Shown: positions 28,833 to 37,455 of the stretch, in pieces
Layout: every line of letters starts with the position of its first letter
Numbering within the stretch: position 1 is the stretch's first letter
Assembly: GCA_022567305.1 (NCBI GenBank)
Contig: JADFHF010000022.1
Coordinates: 1-57,821 of the forward strand
DNA from: Bacteroidota bacterium
GTDB lineage: Bacteria; Bacteroidota; Rhodothermia; Rhodothermales; UBA10348
Direction of reading: 5' to 3'
Length of the DNA: 57,821 bases
Program-made: the position numbers and the translations under genes
Notes under the pieces: generated by a model
What the model was told of the DNA's origin: nothing
The model's input: only the letters and a program-made list of their open reading frames with translations
Databases searched by the model: none

Positions 28833-30230
28833 CTATAATTCGACCACTTGACCCGTCTGTGGCGAGAGCACGTCGATTTCGGGGTAGAAATATTCAATAT
28901 TGTTTTTCATCCACGTACGCGCTTCGGTCTCGCCGTGAACCAGGATGATCCGCTCCGGATTTAACCTCTCTACCAGCTCCATCAGGTCTCGTCGATGGCT
29001 GTGTCCACTAAAACGGAACCGTTCTACATCACATCGAACGGGTTGAGGTCCTTTATTTTCGTCGATCACAGCCTTAGTTCCCTTTCCGATGCGTCTCGCT
29101 TCCAGTATCCGGTGTCCGGGAGAGTCGGGTCTCGTATAGCCCACCATGAAAATTCCATTCTTTTCTGATTCCACCAGTTGTTGGGCCAATCGATTGGAAA
29201 TGGTTCGCTCGAACATCATGCCGCTTCCCACTACATGGATTGACGGTTCAGATAAGGCCAGCTTTGTAGCCGTTTGGCCTCGTGGAAGTCTGCCTTGAGG
29301 GACACCATATACCTGGAAATCTTGATTCAGGCGGGGCGTTGAAAATCGCGTCTTGTCATATACATCTGATATTGCCCGCATCAAACCCGCCGTATAGATG
29401 GGCGTATCCTCGGGGATCAACCCGCGATTCTTATATCTATCGATGAGGGCGATAATTTCCTGTCCTCGACCCAAAGCAAACACTGGCAACAGCACGGTTC
29501 CTCCCCTCCGTAAAACGGTTGCCACAGCCTCACCCAGACCGTTTTCTTCGGTTCGTCTTGTCGTCTTCTCCGATTCCGGATCCGCACCGAGCGTGGATTC
29601 CAAAAACAGGACATCGATTGGAGGCTCTGGGTAGACCGCCCCGGGAATGATGGTTTGTGCTCTCATTCCCGTATCACCCGTATAGAAATACCGCCTCTCC
29701 TCCCCGTCGCTTTCAAATTCAATCAGGATCCCGACGGCCCCCAGTATGTGACCTGCATCATAAAACGATGCCCTGATGGGCACGGAAGCCCGAACTCCGG
29801 TCACTTCGAACGGCGTATTCAGCTCGTGTGGCCGGTAGAGATAGCTGTAGACGTCAAGTTCCTCCTCATAAAAAAGTGGATCCGCTGAAGAGGTCCCCTC
29901 CCGCTGTTTACGAAGTTGAAGACGCGCGGACGCCGGAAGAAGGATTTCAGCTAACTGCTCCGTTGCCCGGGACATGTGAGCTATGACGTGCGGAAATTTT
30001 TGCAGGACAACCGGCATCGCCCCGATATGGTCATGGTGTGCATGGGTAATGAACGCATGGTCTACCCAATAATCAGGGTTTTCTTCAATGATGTCCAGGC
30101 GGGGCAGTCCGTCAATTCCATCCGCTTCTGGGTCGATACCCGTATCCAGAAGCAGACCGGTCCCTTGAATATCCAGATAGTGACAGCTTCCACCGATTTC
30201 ATCAGACGCACCAAGCGCGATGTAGATCAT
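28833..30230 (-). CDS. Metallo-beta-lactamase/beta-CASP nuclease-like protein
   Basis: 465 aa. The two-zinc site is THAHHDHIG (His63, His65, Asp67, His68) with DAGHILGA and YTGDTGM further on. The beta-CASP part has VLLPVFALGRGQEII, VVGSGMMFE and the final FSGHSHRRDL and HGETEAR motifs. The family includes mRNA-processing factors (CPSF73-like) and RNases. No signal peptide. It follows the aldolase gene by 50 nt on the same strand. Confidence 0.93.
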   Translation of the reverse strand: MIYIALGASDEIGGSCHYLDIQGTGLLLDTGIDPEADGIDGLPRLDIIEENPDYWVDHAFITHAHHDHIGAMPVVLQKFPHVIAHMSRATEQLAEILLPASARLQLRKQREGTSSADPLFYEEELDVYSYLYRPHELNTPFEVTGVRASVPIRASFYDAGHILGAVGILIEFESDGEERRYFYTGDTGMRAQTIIPGAVYPEPPIDVLFLESTLGADPESEKTTRRTEENGLGEAVATVLRRGGTVLLPVFALGRGQEIIALIDRYKNRGLIPEDTPIYTAGLMRAISDVYDKTRFSTPRLNQDFQVYGVPQGRLPRGQTATKLALSEPSIHVVGSGMMFERTISNRLAQQLVESEKNGIFMVGYTRPDSPGHRILEARRIGKGTKAVIDENKGPQPVRCDVERFRFSGHSHRRDLMELVERLNPERIILVHGETEARTWMKNNIEYFYPEIDVLSPQTGQVVEL

Positions 30231-30280
30231 GGCGTCCGTACCCTGGTCACACCGATACTGGATTTAAGTGCGACATGGGT

Positions 30281-30961
30281 TTATACATCGACACCATTCG
30301 ATCCGGCTTCCGTAGCCGCCTGATACGCTTTCCAGTCATTGATAAAGCGTTCTAAGCCGATGTCAGTCAGGGGGTGTTTGATCAGTTGTTTGATCACTGT
30401 CAGCGGCATTGTTGCCACGTCCGCTCCCATTAGCGCCGACTCAACGACGTGCAAAGGATGACGGATCGATGCGACCAGGATCTGAGTCTGAAAGTCATAA
30501 TTTGAATAAATAGTTACGATTTGCTCAAGGAGATCCATGCCCGAAGTCGAAATATCATCCACACGACCAATAAATGGACTGATATACGTCGCGCCCGCTT
30601 TCGCTGCAATCAAAGCCTGATTGGGTGAGAAGCACAGCGTGCAATTTGTTTTGATTCCTTCAGAGGAAAGCGTTCGGATGGCCTTTATCCCGTCGAGAAT
30701 GAGAGGGATTTTGACGACCACGTTCTCGTGAATATTCGCGAGAGTGTGCGCCTCAGAGATCATTCCATCGTAGTCTGTAGCAATCACTTCTGCCGACACA
30801 TCACCATCTACCATCCTACAAATCTTAAGGATGTGCTCGTGAAAATCGGACCCTCCTGCTTTTCTCATGAGAGAGGGGTTGGTGGTTACACCGTCCAGCA
30901 CCCCCATCTCGTTCGCTTCCTTGATTTCACCGAGATCAGCAGTATCGACAAAAAACTTCAT
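30281..30961 (-). CDS. Transaldolase/fructose-6-phosphate aldolase family
   Basis: 226-aa TIM-barrel aldolase of the small transaldolase (TalC/FSA) type. The N-terminus [16 protein letters not shown] and GVTTNPSLM are diagnostic. The Schiff-base lysine is Lys84 in [26 protein letters not shown] and [11 protein letters not shown] follow. Whether it acts as transaldolase or aldolase cannot be settled from sequence alone; many bacteria use this protein as their only transaldolase. Confidence 0.95.
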   Translation of the reverse strand: MKFFVDTADLGEIKEANEMGVLDGVTTNPSLMRKAGGSDFHEHILKICRMVDGDVSAEVIATDYDGMISEAHTLANIHENVVVKIPLILDGIKAIRTLSSEGIKTNCTLCFSPNQALIAAKAGATYISPFIGRVDDISTSGMDLLEQIVTIYSNYDFQTQILVASIRHPLHVVESALMGADVATMPLTVIKQLIKHPLTDIGLERFINDWKAYQAATEAGSNGVDV

Positions 30962-31084
30962 GGCAAGAATAGATGACTACCGTGACGTGGCAGTGCGAAG
31001 TTAATCGCTGCCTTGGCAAGCCCCAAACCACCCCGGACAAGAAATGGAGAATGCGAGTTCTGCGCTCTTGAATTTAACTGTCGA

Positions 31085-31177
31085 CTATCCAATTCGGCTC
31101 AGAAGCGCCATCACAATAAAAATTCCAATGAAGACAGCGGCTGTCAACAAGAGCTGCCTTTTCAAGCGCTGATTCAT
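31085..31177 (-). CDS. 30-residue single-pass membrane microprotein
   Basis: A small frame with a basic N-terminus (MNQRLKRQ), one membrane segment of about 18 residues (LTAAVFIGIFIVMALL) and a short SRIG tail. The K/R-then-hydrophobic layout is coherent and the gene occupies an otherwise empty 330-nt gap. ATG start, TAG stop. No homologue recognised; short length keeps the confidence moderate. Confidence 0.45.
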   Translation of the reverse strand: MNQRLKRQLLLTAAVFIGIFIVMALLSRIG

Positions 31178-31290
31178 GAATTTCGTTCCTGGTGAGATAA
31201 AACAGACTCGAATCGTTCTTACAACGACTGTGTCTGTATAAATGGAACGAAATCTGATCTAATTAGCAAGTCCAAATCGAAATGAACAGA

Positions 31291-31524
31291 TTAGGCTTCG
31301 CTGACTTCTTCCTCGACCGGTTCGTGCGCATCGTCGAATATGGTCTTGAGCTGTAGAAGAACCCGCGTCAATTGAGCCAAACCAGAGGCAAAATCCTCGC
31401 GTGATACTTCTGGATCTTCCAGACCATCCGAAATGAAACCCACCAGTTCTTTTTGCCATGCACGAAGGGATTCGAGCTCAGCCGTCAATTTTTCTTTCTT
31501 CGTTATTGTTCTACGATCTTCCAT
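31291..31524 (-). CDS. Small helical protein of unknown function
   Basis: 77 aa, highly charged and probably a helical hairpin (KKEKLTAELESLRAWQKELV, FASGLAQLTRVLLQLKTIFD), ending in a run of Glu. No signal peptide or membrane segment. Coding-like composition and an ATG start; I do not recognise the family. Confidence 0.65.
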   Translation of the reverse strand: MEDRRTITKKEKLTAELESLRAWQKELVGFISDGLEDPEVSREDFASGLAQLTRVLLQLKTIFDDAHEPVEEEVSEA

Positions 31525-31809
31525 ACTAAATATCCGGCGAATGTACCGGTATTACACAGTTTTAGATGTTTCCCACACAGAAGAATATCGACACGACAAC
31601 CCGCTTTGTTAAGGGGTAATGAACAGTTCCAATGGTCTTGCAGGCAACCATAAAAAAGAAGTCTGGGCGGCACTTTTTTAGCACCCAGCAGCGGACATCG
31701 TGTAACATCCTGTAAGATCTGCCGTAGCGGGCGCAATTAGAGGGAGATTGATGACGCACTTCTTCTTCGACCTGCCGCACTGCACTTAACTTTCACAGGT
31801 CGTTGTCCA

Positions 31810-34122
31810 ATGAGCATTGCTAAAAATCCAGCGTACGCGCTAGCTGCACTTGTATGTCTTTTGGCCGTTACACCCACGGTGTCACTTAGCCAACCAACTG
31901 CTCCCAATGACGGACCATCGTCCAACGAAGGATCATTCCAGCCGAATATTCTGCCATCGCTACAGATTACACGCGCCACCGGAGACATCCGGATAGATGG
32001 CGAAATTGATGAGGCTTTTTGGGCCACCGCTGCAAGAGCCGTCAATTTCTCTGAGAACTATCCGGATGAACTCGCTGAACCACCAATCGGTATAAAGGTC
32101 CTTGTATCATACGACACGAACAATCTGTATCTGGCCTATTTGATAGAGGATGATCCCGAAGAGATTCGGTCGAACTTCAGTGATCGAGATGCCATCTTCT
32201 CAGACGATTACGTGGGCATGCTCCTCGATATCAACGGGGACGGCCAGCAGACCTACTTCATTGCTGCAAATCCAAAAGGAATTCAGGGCGACACGTTCAT
32301 GTCTGCCAACGGAGAAGATGTCTCCTTCAATATGATTTATGAGTCAGCCGGCAAAGTGACTGATACCGGCTACCAGGTGGAGATGGCCATCCCATTTCGG
32401 AGCCTGCGTTTCCCAGAATCAGATGTCCAAAGCTGGAGAGCCACTTTCTGGATCACCCATCCACGCGATAGCCGGAACCAGTATTCGTGGGCAGGCATCA
32501 ATAGAGATGATCCATGCTTTTCGTGTCAATTGGGATTCCTGGAAGGAATGCAAGGGATACGTGCAGGCAAAAACCTTGAAATACTTCCAACTCTTACCGG
32601 AAGTCAATCCGGTGCGCTGGCAGATTTTAGTCAGCCCGAGGGACTTTTTGATAATGATCGGTTGACCGCAGAACCTTCCCTGAACTTGAAATACGGCATC
32701 ACCTCTGATCTCACAGTGGATCTTACGATTAATCCGGACTTCAGCCAGATTGAGTCCGACGCGGCTCAGATCGACGTCAACTCTACCTTCGCCCTTTTCT
32801 TCCCGGAAAGAAGAACGTTTTTTCAGGAAGGAAGCGATTTATTCCAGACGTCACTTCGGACCGTTTACACACGATCGATCAACAATCCGATCGTAGCCGA
32901 CAAGCTGACGGGGCGGTTCGGTAACCTCAGCGTGGGTTACATCGGCGCTCGCGATACTGAGTCGCCCGTTCTGTTGCCCTTCGAAGAGAGCAGCCGCTTA
33001 ATCTCGGGTGGGAAATCCTTTTCGAACATTATTAGGGCCCGCCAGAGTTTTTCAAATTCATCATTCATCGGAGCACTGGTCACGGACCGCCGACTGGATG
33101 TCGGAGGATCCGGATCGACCTTCAGTCTAGACGGATCGTTCAGATTCCTGACCAAATACACCTTTTCATTTCAGGCCGTAGCCAGTCGGACGGTAGAGGC
33201 GACAGATGAAGGAATGTCAGAAGGATTGGGTGACCTGACGTTCGACAATGGAAACTATACAGCTGCTTTTGATGGAGAGTCTTTCTGGGGTCATGCGCTT
33301 CACGGAAGCGTCCGACGGGGCGCCCGTCATTGGAATTTTGACGTGACGTACCGCGAGTTCAGCCCGACTTTCAGGGCCGACAACGGCTTCATTAGTCAGA
33401 ATGCCCTCCGCCGAATCATGAGCTATCAGAACGTGACGTTTTACCCTAAATCCAGTTTTATCGACCGGATTTCTCCCCGGATCATGGGAATGAAGTCATG
33501 GAATTTCGAGGGCCTTTCCAAGTCGGACTGGTTCGCTCCTGGAATTAACCTTCAGCTGAAACGCCAGACGAACATCAATTTGCAGATGCGATTTTCGCGA
33601 GAGATTTTCGCAGAGAAGGAATTCAAAGGAATTCGGTCATTCTTCGGTAATGTCCGCAGCAACTTTAGCGAGAGAGTCCAAATTGGATTTAACGTGAACT
33701 TGGGACAATCGATCGCGAGAAATGTAGAGGATCCATTCTTGGGTGACAGCCGCAGCTTCGGAGCGAACGCGACGTTCAGGCCCACACAGCGCTTCGTTAT
33801 CCAACCTCAGATCGACTACTCTGACCTCAAGAACCCGGATACTGGAGATGAAGTGTTCAGGGGATATATTCTTCGCTCGCGCTTTAACTACCAGTTCACT
33901 GGCAAGCTGTTGGCTCGCTTGATCGTTCAGTACAACGATTTTACGGAGAGCCTCGAAATCGATCCGCTCGTGACCTACCGTGTAAGCTCTTTCACCGTGT
34001 TTCATGTGGGTTCGACCCATCGATACGATACGTTTAACGGCCAGAATTCAGGAGACCCAAGCATTTTTACGCAATCAAGTCGCCAGATATTCTTCAAGGC
34101 CCAATACATGTTCAGGCGATAA
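31810..34122 (+). CDS. CBM9-like/DUF5916 outer-membrane protein
   Basis: 770 aa. Signal peptide (ALAALVCLLAVTPTVSLSQ), then a CBM9-like carbohydrate-binding fold (ITRATGDIRIDGEIDEAFWA, VLVSYDTNNLYLAYLIED), then a long DUF5916 part with barrel-like alternating strands (LTVDLTINPDFSQIESDAAQ, FFPERRTFFQEG) and a C-terminal aromatic/Arg end (YMFRR). This combination is common in marine Bacteroidota-type genomes. It probably forms an outer-membrane channel or binding protein; ligand unknown. Confidence 0.92.
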   Translation: MSIAKNPAYALAALVCLLAVTPTVSLSQPTAPNDGPSSNEGSFQPNILPSLQITRATGDIRIDGEIDEAFWATAARAVNFSENYPDELAEPPIGIKVLVSYDTNNLYLAYLIEDDPEEIRSNFSDRDAIFSDDYVGMLLDINGDGQQTYFIAANPKGIQGDTFMSANGEDVSFNMIYESAGKVTDTGYQVEMAIPFRSLRFPESDVQSWRATFWITHPRDSRNQYSWAGINRDDPCFSCQLGFLEGMQGIRAGKNLEILPTLTGSQSGALADFSQPEGLFDNDRLTAEPSLNLKYGITSDLTVDLTINPDFSQIESDAAQIDVNSTFALFFPERRTFFQEGSDLFQTSLRTVYTRSINNPIVADKLTGRFGNLSVGYIGARDTESPVLLPFEESSRLISGGKSFSNIIRARQSFSNSSFIGALVTDRRLDVGGSGSTFSLDGSFRFLTKYTFSFQAVASRTVEATDEGMSEGLGDLTFDNGNYTAAFDGESFWGHALHGSVRRGARHWNFDVTYREFSPTFRADNGFISQNALRRIMSYQNVTFYPKSSFIDRISPRIMGMKSWNFEGLSKSDWFAPGINLQLKRQTNINLQMRFSREIFAEKEFKGIRSFFGNVRSNFSERVQIGFNVNLGQSIARNVEDPFLGDSRSFGANATFRPTQRFVIQPQIDYSDLKNPDTGDEVFRGYILRSRFNYQFTGKLLARLIVQYNDFTESLEIDPLVTYRVSSFTVFHVGSTHRYDTFNGQNSGDPSIFTQSSRQIFFKAQYMFRR

Positions 34123-34149
34123 AGAAGGCTGTCGGCTGACATGAATTTT

Positions 34150-34197
34150 CGAAACGGGGGCGTCTGGGATCTTTCCCCGGCGCCTTCTTCCGTTTCG
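34150..34197. terminator. Large hairpin between convergent genes
   Basis: CGAAACGG at 34150-34157 pairs perfectly with CCGTTTCG at 34190-34197, with further GC-rich pairing inside. It lies between the stops of the DUF5916 gene and the minus-strand PadR gene, where a two-way terminator would be expected. No long T-run flanks it. Confidence 0.45.
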
Positions 34198-34216
34198 GGA
34201 ATACCTCGACGGGTGC

Positions 34217-34546
34217 TCACCCGAAATCGTATGTATTCAGATTAGGGACTCCTTTCCAGAGATCTTTTTGAAAATCACGCATCCTGGAGAGCATCCGCGT
34301 TCCCTTTGGGGTCAAACGATAATAGATGCGGGGGCGTCCTCCGTGCCGACTTTCTCCCTCCGCTTGACGTTTTCGCACATAACCCTTTTCAGACAGTTGA
34401 TCGAGTGATACCCAGAGACTACCGACGGTCACCTTCTTGCCACCTCGACCAGCCATCTCTTTGAGAATGGAGGTGCTATATGCCTTTTTTCCCAAACAGG
34501 CGATCGAAAGCATGAGAATTTCGTCAGCGCGAGAGAGATGTTTCAC
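34217..34546 (-). CDS. PadR-family transcriptional regulator
   Basis: 109 aa winged-helix repressor: DEILMLSIACLGKKAYSTSI, then VTVGSLWVSLDQLSEKGYV and the wing RPRIYYRLTPKGTRML. GTG start. It is short and lacks the long C-terminal helices of larger PadR proteins. It lies 30 nt downstream of the DinB gene on the same strand; the metallophosphoesterase and serine-hydrolase genes further upstream may be in the same unit. Confidence 0.9.
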   Translation of the reverse strand: MKHLSRADEILMLSIACLGKKAYSTSILKEMAGRGGKKVTVGSLWVSLDQLSEKGYVRKRQAEGESRHGGRPRIYYRLTPKGTRMLSRMRDFQKDLWKGVPNLNTYDFG

Positions 34547-34576
34547 GTAGATAGGGGGCGGCAGTAGCGAGGCGAA

Positions 34577-35035
34577 CTAGAGAAGCGTCTTCAAATGATG
34601 CTTCATATGGACGAGATAATCGTCAACAAGATAGCCCAAGGATGACGGGTCATATGATCCGACGCGACATTCAGTTTCAAGCTGACTTTCTGGAATCTGA
34701 CAGGAGACATGCGCGATGTGGTGGTTGTATGACCGCCAAAAATCAAGTAATTCGGTCCACTCCCGAGCATTATAATTCTGCAGATCGACCCAGTTATCCT
34801 GCGCATACCCTGGAAAATCGAGGACGTCCGTTTGAAGCGCGCGAACGAATCTTTGATGGTTATTCGAAGCCGAATCAAGCAAGTGACCGATTATTTCTTT
34901 TTTAGACCATTTCCCCGGTGCAGGTTTGACCGACGCCTCGGAGTCATCCACCGCCATGAGCTGGTTATAAGCTGCATCGACAATCGAAACAAGCTCGTTT
35001 GAAATCTCTTCAATTCTAATCTTCGAGTAGTTCAT
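34577..35035 (-). CDS. DinB-family protein
   Basis: 152-aa four-helix-bundle metal-binding protein. The likely metal ligands are in KKEIIGHLLDSASNNHQRF (His) and DDYLVHMKHHLKTL (His pair). Members include bacillithiol-transferase-like and other thiol-dependent enzymes. It ends 30 nt before the PadR gene and begins 5 nt after the metallophosphoesterase stop. Confidence 0.88.
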   Translation of the reverse strand: MNYSKIRIEEISNELVSIVDAAYNQLMAVDDSEASVKPAPGKWSKKEIIGHLLDSASNNHQRFVRALQTDVLDFPGYAQDNWVDLQNYNAREWTELLDFWRSYNHHIAHVSCQIPESQLETECRVGSYDPSSLGYLVDDYLVHMKHHLKTLL

Positions 35036-35040
35036 TTTTT

Positions 35041-36012
35041 CTAATTCATTTCATAATGAAGGACAAATTCGCTGTTTTCATCGGTTTCGAAAGAGCCCCG
35101 TCCGCTGTTCGCGTAGGGTGAAAACGTACGAGCAAGTATTTCATTCTGTACCGGATTGAAGCGCAGAATCCGAAGCATCCCATTCCCTCCATTTTCGCGG
35201 TTCTGGTAGTCGACCAGAAGTGAAATGACCGTCGATCCGTCGTAAGTATCGACTCGTTGACCTTCCCCACCGTTGCTCCCGATATGTCCTCCGATCATAA
35301 GGAAGAGATTGGGATTACCCTTTAACGCATCATATATCGACTGGCCCTGCGGGCTGAACTCGGCAGGATTGCCAGAACCAATCAGGTAATGCGTAACCAA
35401 AATCGCTCGGCGATCCGGGTATTCTTTGAGCACAGAGTCAGCCCAAGAATGAACATCATCGTCTGGCGAGAGGTCGTATTCTATATGAATCACAAGAAAA
35501 TCTAGACCGCTCGCACTGAAGAGTTCGTAGTGGTTGTCGTTATTCTCTCCATAATGACCACCGTAGTACTCCTTTCCCATAAATCGGGAAAATCCGAAAT
35601 AATGGTTGAAGTACGAGGTTGACCCGTCTGCATCGCTAGCTGGCGACTGATCATGGTTTCCAACGGCGATCCCGTAAGGAATACCTTCCGATAGTCCCGT
35701 CGCTTCCGAATCATCGAGCAGCGACATGGCGGCATTGGCAGCACGCCATTCGTCCGGGGCTTCATCGCCATGCTCAACCAGATCGCCCACGTGCGTAACG
35801 AAGACGATATTGAGATTCTCCCGATTTTCGACAATCCACCGGGTTTGGGCTTCGAAGATCTCTGGCGTGCCTCCGTGCATGCTTGCAGAGTAGAACTGTG
35901 TATCGGGTAGCACGATGATGGTGAAGTATTCACCGGCATGGGAACAAGACAGTGAAAACAGCACCAGTGCGATGATCGCCGTGTGTGATTGAGTCGGTGG
36001 ATTCAACATCAT
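35041..36012 (-). CDS. Exported calcineurin-like metallophosphoesterase
   Basis: 323 aa with a signal peptide (IIALVLFSLSCSHA). Dimetal-site motifs in order: VLPDTQFYS (D), THVGDLVEHGD (GD), AVGNHDQSP (GNHD), LVTHYLIGSG (H) and MIGGHIGSN (GGH). Its ATG overlaps the stop of the serine-hydrolase gene by one base, so they are coupled. It acts outside the cytoplasm on an unknown phosphoester. Confidence 0.92.
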   Translation of the reverse strand: MMLNPPTQSHTAIIALVLFSLSCSHAGEYFTIIVLPDTQFYSASMHGGTPEIFEAQTRWIVENRENLNIVFVTHVGDLVEHGDEAPDEWRAANAAMSLLDDSEATGLSEGIPYGIAVGNHDQSPASDADGSTSYFNHYFGFSRFMGKEYYGGHYGENNDNHYELFSASGLDFLVIHIEYDLSPDDDVHSWADSVLKEYPDRRAILVTHYLIGSGNPAEFSPQGQSIYDALKGNPNLFLMIGGHIGSNGGEGQRVDTYDGSTVISLLVDYQNRENGGNGMLRILRFNPVQNEILARTFSPYANSGRGSFETDENSEFVLHYEMN

Positions 36013-37307
36013 TATTCTACAATTGCCTGATAGATCAGCGCACGGAGCTTACGATGATCGTCAATACCTTGAGTAGAAACGAGCTGGGTGAAGTAGACCA
36101 CGACCAGGTTCTCCGAAGGATCGGCCCAGTAAGTTGAATGATAGGCCCCACCCCACCCAAACTCACCCACAGAACTTGGTCGGGCCCAGGCTCCAACGTC
36201 TTTTACGACATAAAAACCCAGACCAAAACCCGCAGCCTGATTCCAGGGAGATTCAACGTCGGTCAGATGATCGGAAAGGATCAGTCGCACCGTCGTGGGT
36301 GACAATACTCGCACACCTTCTAGTTCTCCCCCATTGAGCAACATCTGCAGAAAACGAGCATAGTCGTTTGCGGTTGAAAGAAGACCCGCACCTCCTGAAA
36401 AACTCTTCCTGGGGCCGTCAACAAACGCTCCCTGGCCTGTAGCTAGACCAGGATCTTCTGCAGGTTCGATTCCCCCTCCTTCTACTCCGGCATATACCGT
36501 GGAAAGTCGACCGCGTTTTTCCTCTGGCAGATAAAAATGCGTGTCTGTCATCTGAAGGGGTTCAAAAATGCGATCCTCTAAAAACTCATCCAGTGCCATG
36601 TCAGAAGCGACTTCAAGAACCGCGCCCAGGATATCCGTCGAGTAGCCATAAAGGAATTCTGTTCCGGGCTGAAGGTCGAAGGGTAGCCCCGCCATTCGTT
36701 TGACGGTTTCAAGGATCGGTTCGTCGCGGTGGGAGAAATAGTAATTCTGGATATCTGCTTCTTCCCAACGATCGGATGCCGGACCATAGCCATAGCTGAC
36801 TCCAGACGTATGCGTCAGCAGATCCCGAATCGTAATCGGGCGTTCTACATCGACCACCGTATAGCCCCCATCTTCGTCCGGGACAGCGACGGTCGTCGAC
36901 ATGAATTCGGGGATAAATTTTCCGACTGGATCACTGATGAGCAATTTCCCCTCTTCCTGAAGAATCAGCGAACCAATGCTGACAATGGCCTTTGATTGAG
37001 AAGCAATTCTGAAGATCACATTCTCCGCCATGGGCACTCCAAGTTCACGATCCATCTCTCCGAACGATTCCAGGTAGGCTGTTTTGCCGTGGCGAATAAC
37101 CTGGATGACAATTCCAGCCAATCGATCCTGGTCGACATACGCCTGCATGGCTTCCGTCAAGCGTTCAAGACGCTCGGACGACATGCCAACGTCTTCGGGG
37201 AGTGCGCGTGGCAATGTCTGAGCCCATCCTGTTGAAATTGGAATTGTGCCGGCGAGCAGAAGGGCAAGCCAAACGATGTACTTTGAAATGCGGCGATCGA
37301 TAGTCAT
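36012..37307 (-). CDS. EstB-like serine hydrolase (class C beta-lactamase fold)
   Basis: 431 aa with a signal peptide (IVWLALLLAGTIPISTGWAQ). The nucleophile motif SxxK is SQSK in FRIASQSKAIVS. The second motif is YGYSTDILGAVLE, matching esterase EstB more than beta-lactamases (Tyr kept, Asn absent). The third is GWGGAYHSTYWADP in place of KTG. It is thus more likely an esterase or peptidase than an antibiotic-resistance enzyme. Start is ATG 37307; longer in-frame extensions lack a leader. Confidence 0.9.
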   Translation of the reverse strand: MTIDRRISKYIVWLALLLAGTIPISTGWAQTLPRALPEDVGMSSERLERLTEAMQAYVDQDRLAGIVIQVIRHGKTAYLESFGEMDRELGVPMAENVIFRIASQSKAIVSIGSLILQEEGKLLISDPVGKFIPEFMSTTVAVPDEDGGYTVVDVERPITIRDLLTHTSGVSYGYGPASDRWEEADIQNYYFSHRDEPILETVKRMAGLPFDLQPGTEFLYGYSTDILGAVLEVASDMALDEFLEDRIFEPLQMTDTHFYLPEEKRGRLSTVYAGVEGGGIEPAEDPGLATGQGAFVDGPRKSFSGGAGLLSTANDYARFLQMLLNGGELEGVRVLSPTTVRLILSDHLTDVESPWNQAAGFGLGFYVVKDVGAWARPSSVGEFGWGGAYHSTYWADPSENLVVVYFTQLVSTQGIDDHRKLRALIYQAIVE

Positions 37308-37455
37308 TATTCGGTGAGCTTGATGATGGAGGGTCGACAACACAAGCGTATGAAGACTGCCCATGCCTGTCAAGTGCCCTTCTTGCGCATCTGTTTGAGC
37401 TACACTATTTAGTACGATTCCCTCGGGCTCTACGTGACAGACTGAATCAACCGTA

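Noticed and set aside
36012-37307. Beta-lactamase resistance gene
   Set aside because: The second and third motifs match EstB-type esterases rather than class C beta-lactamases.
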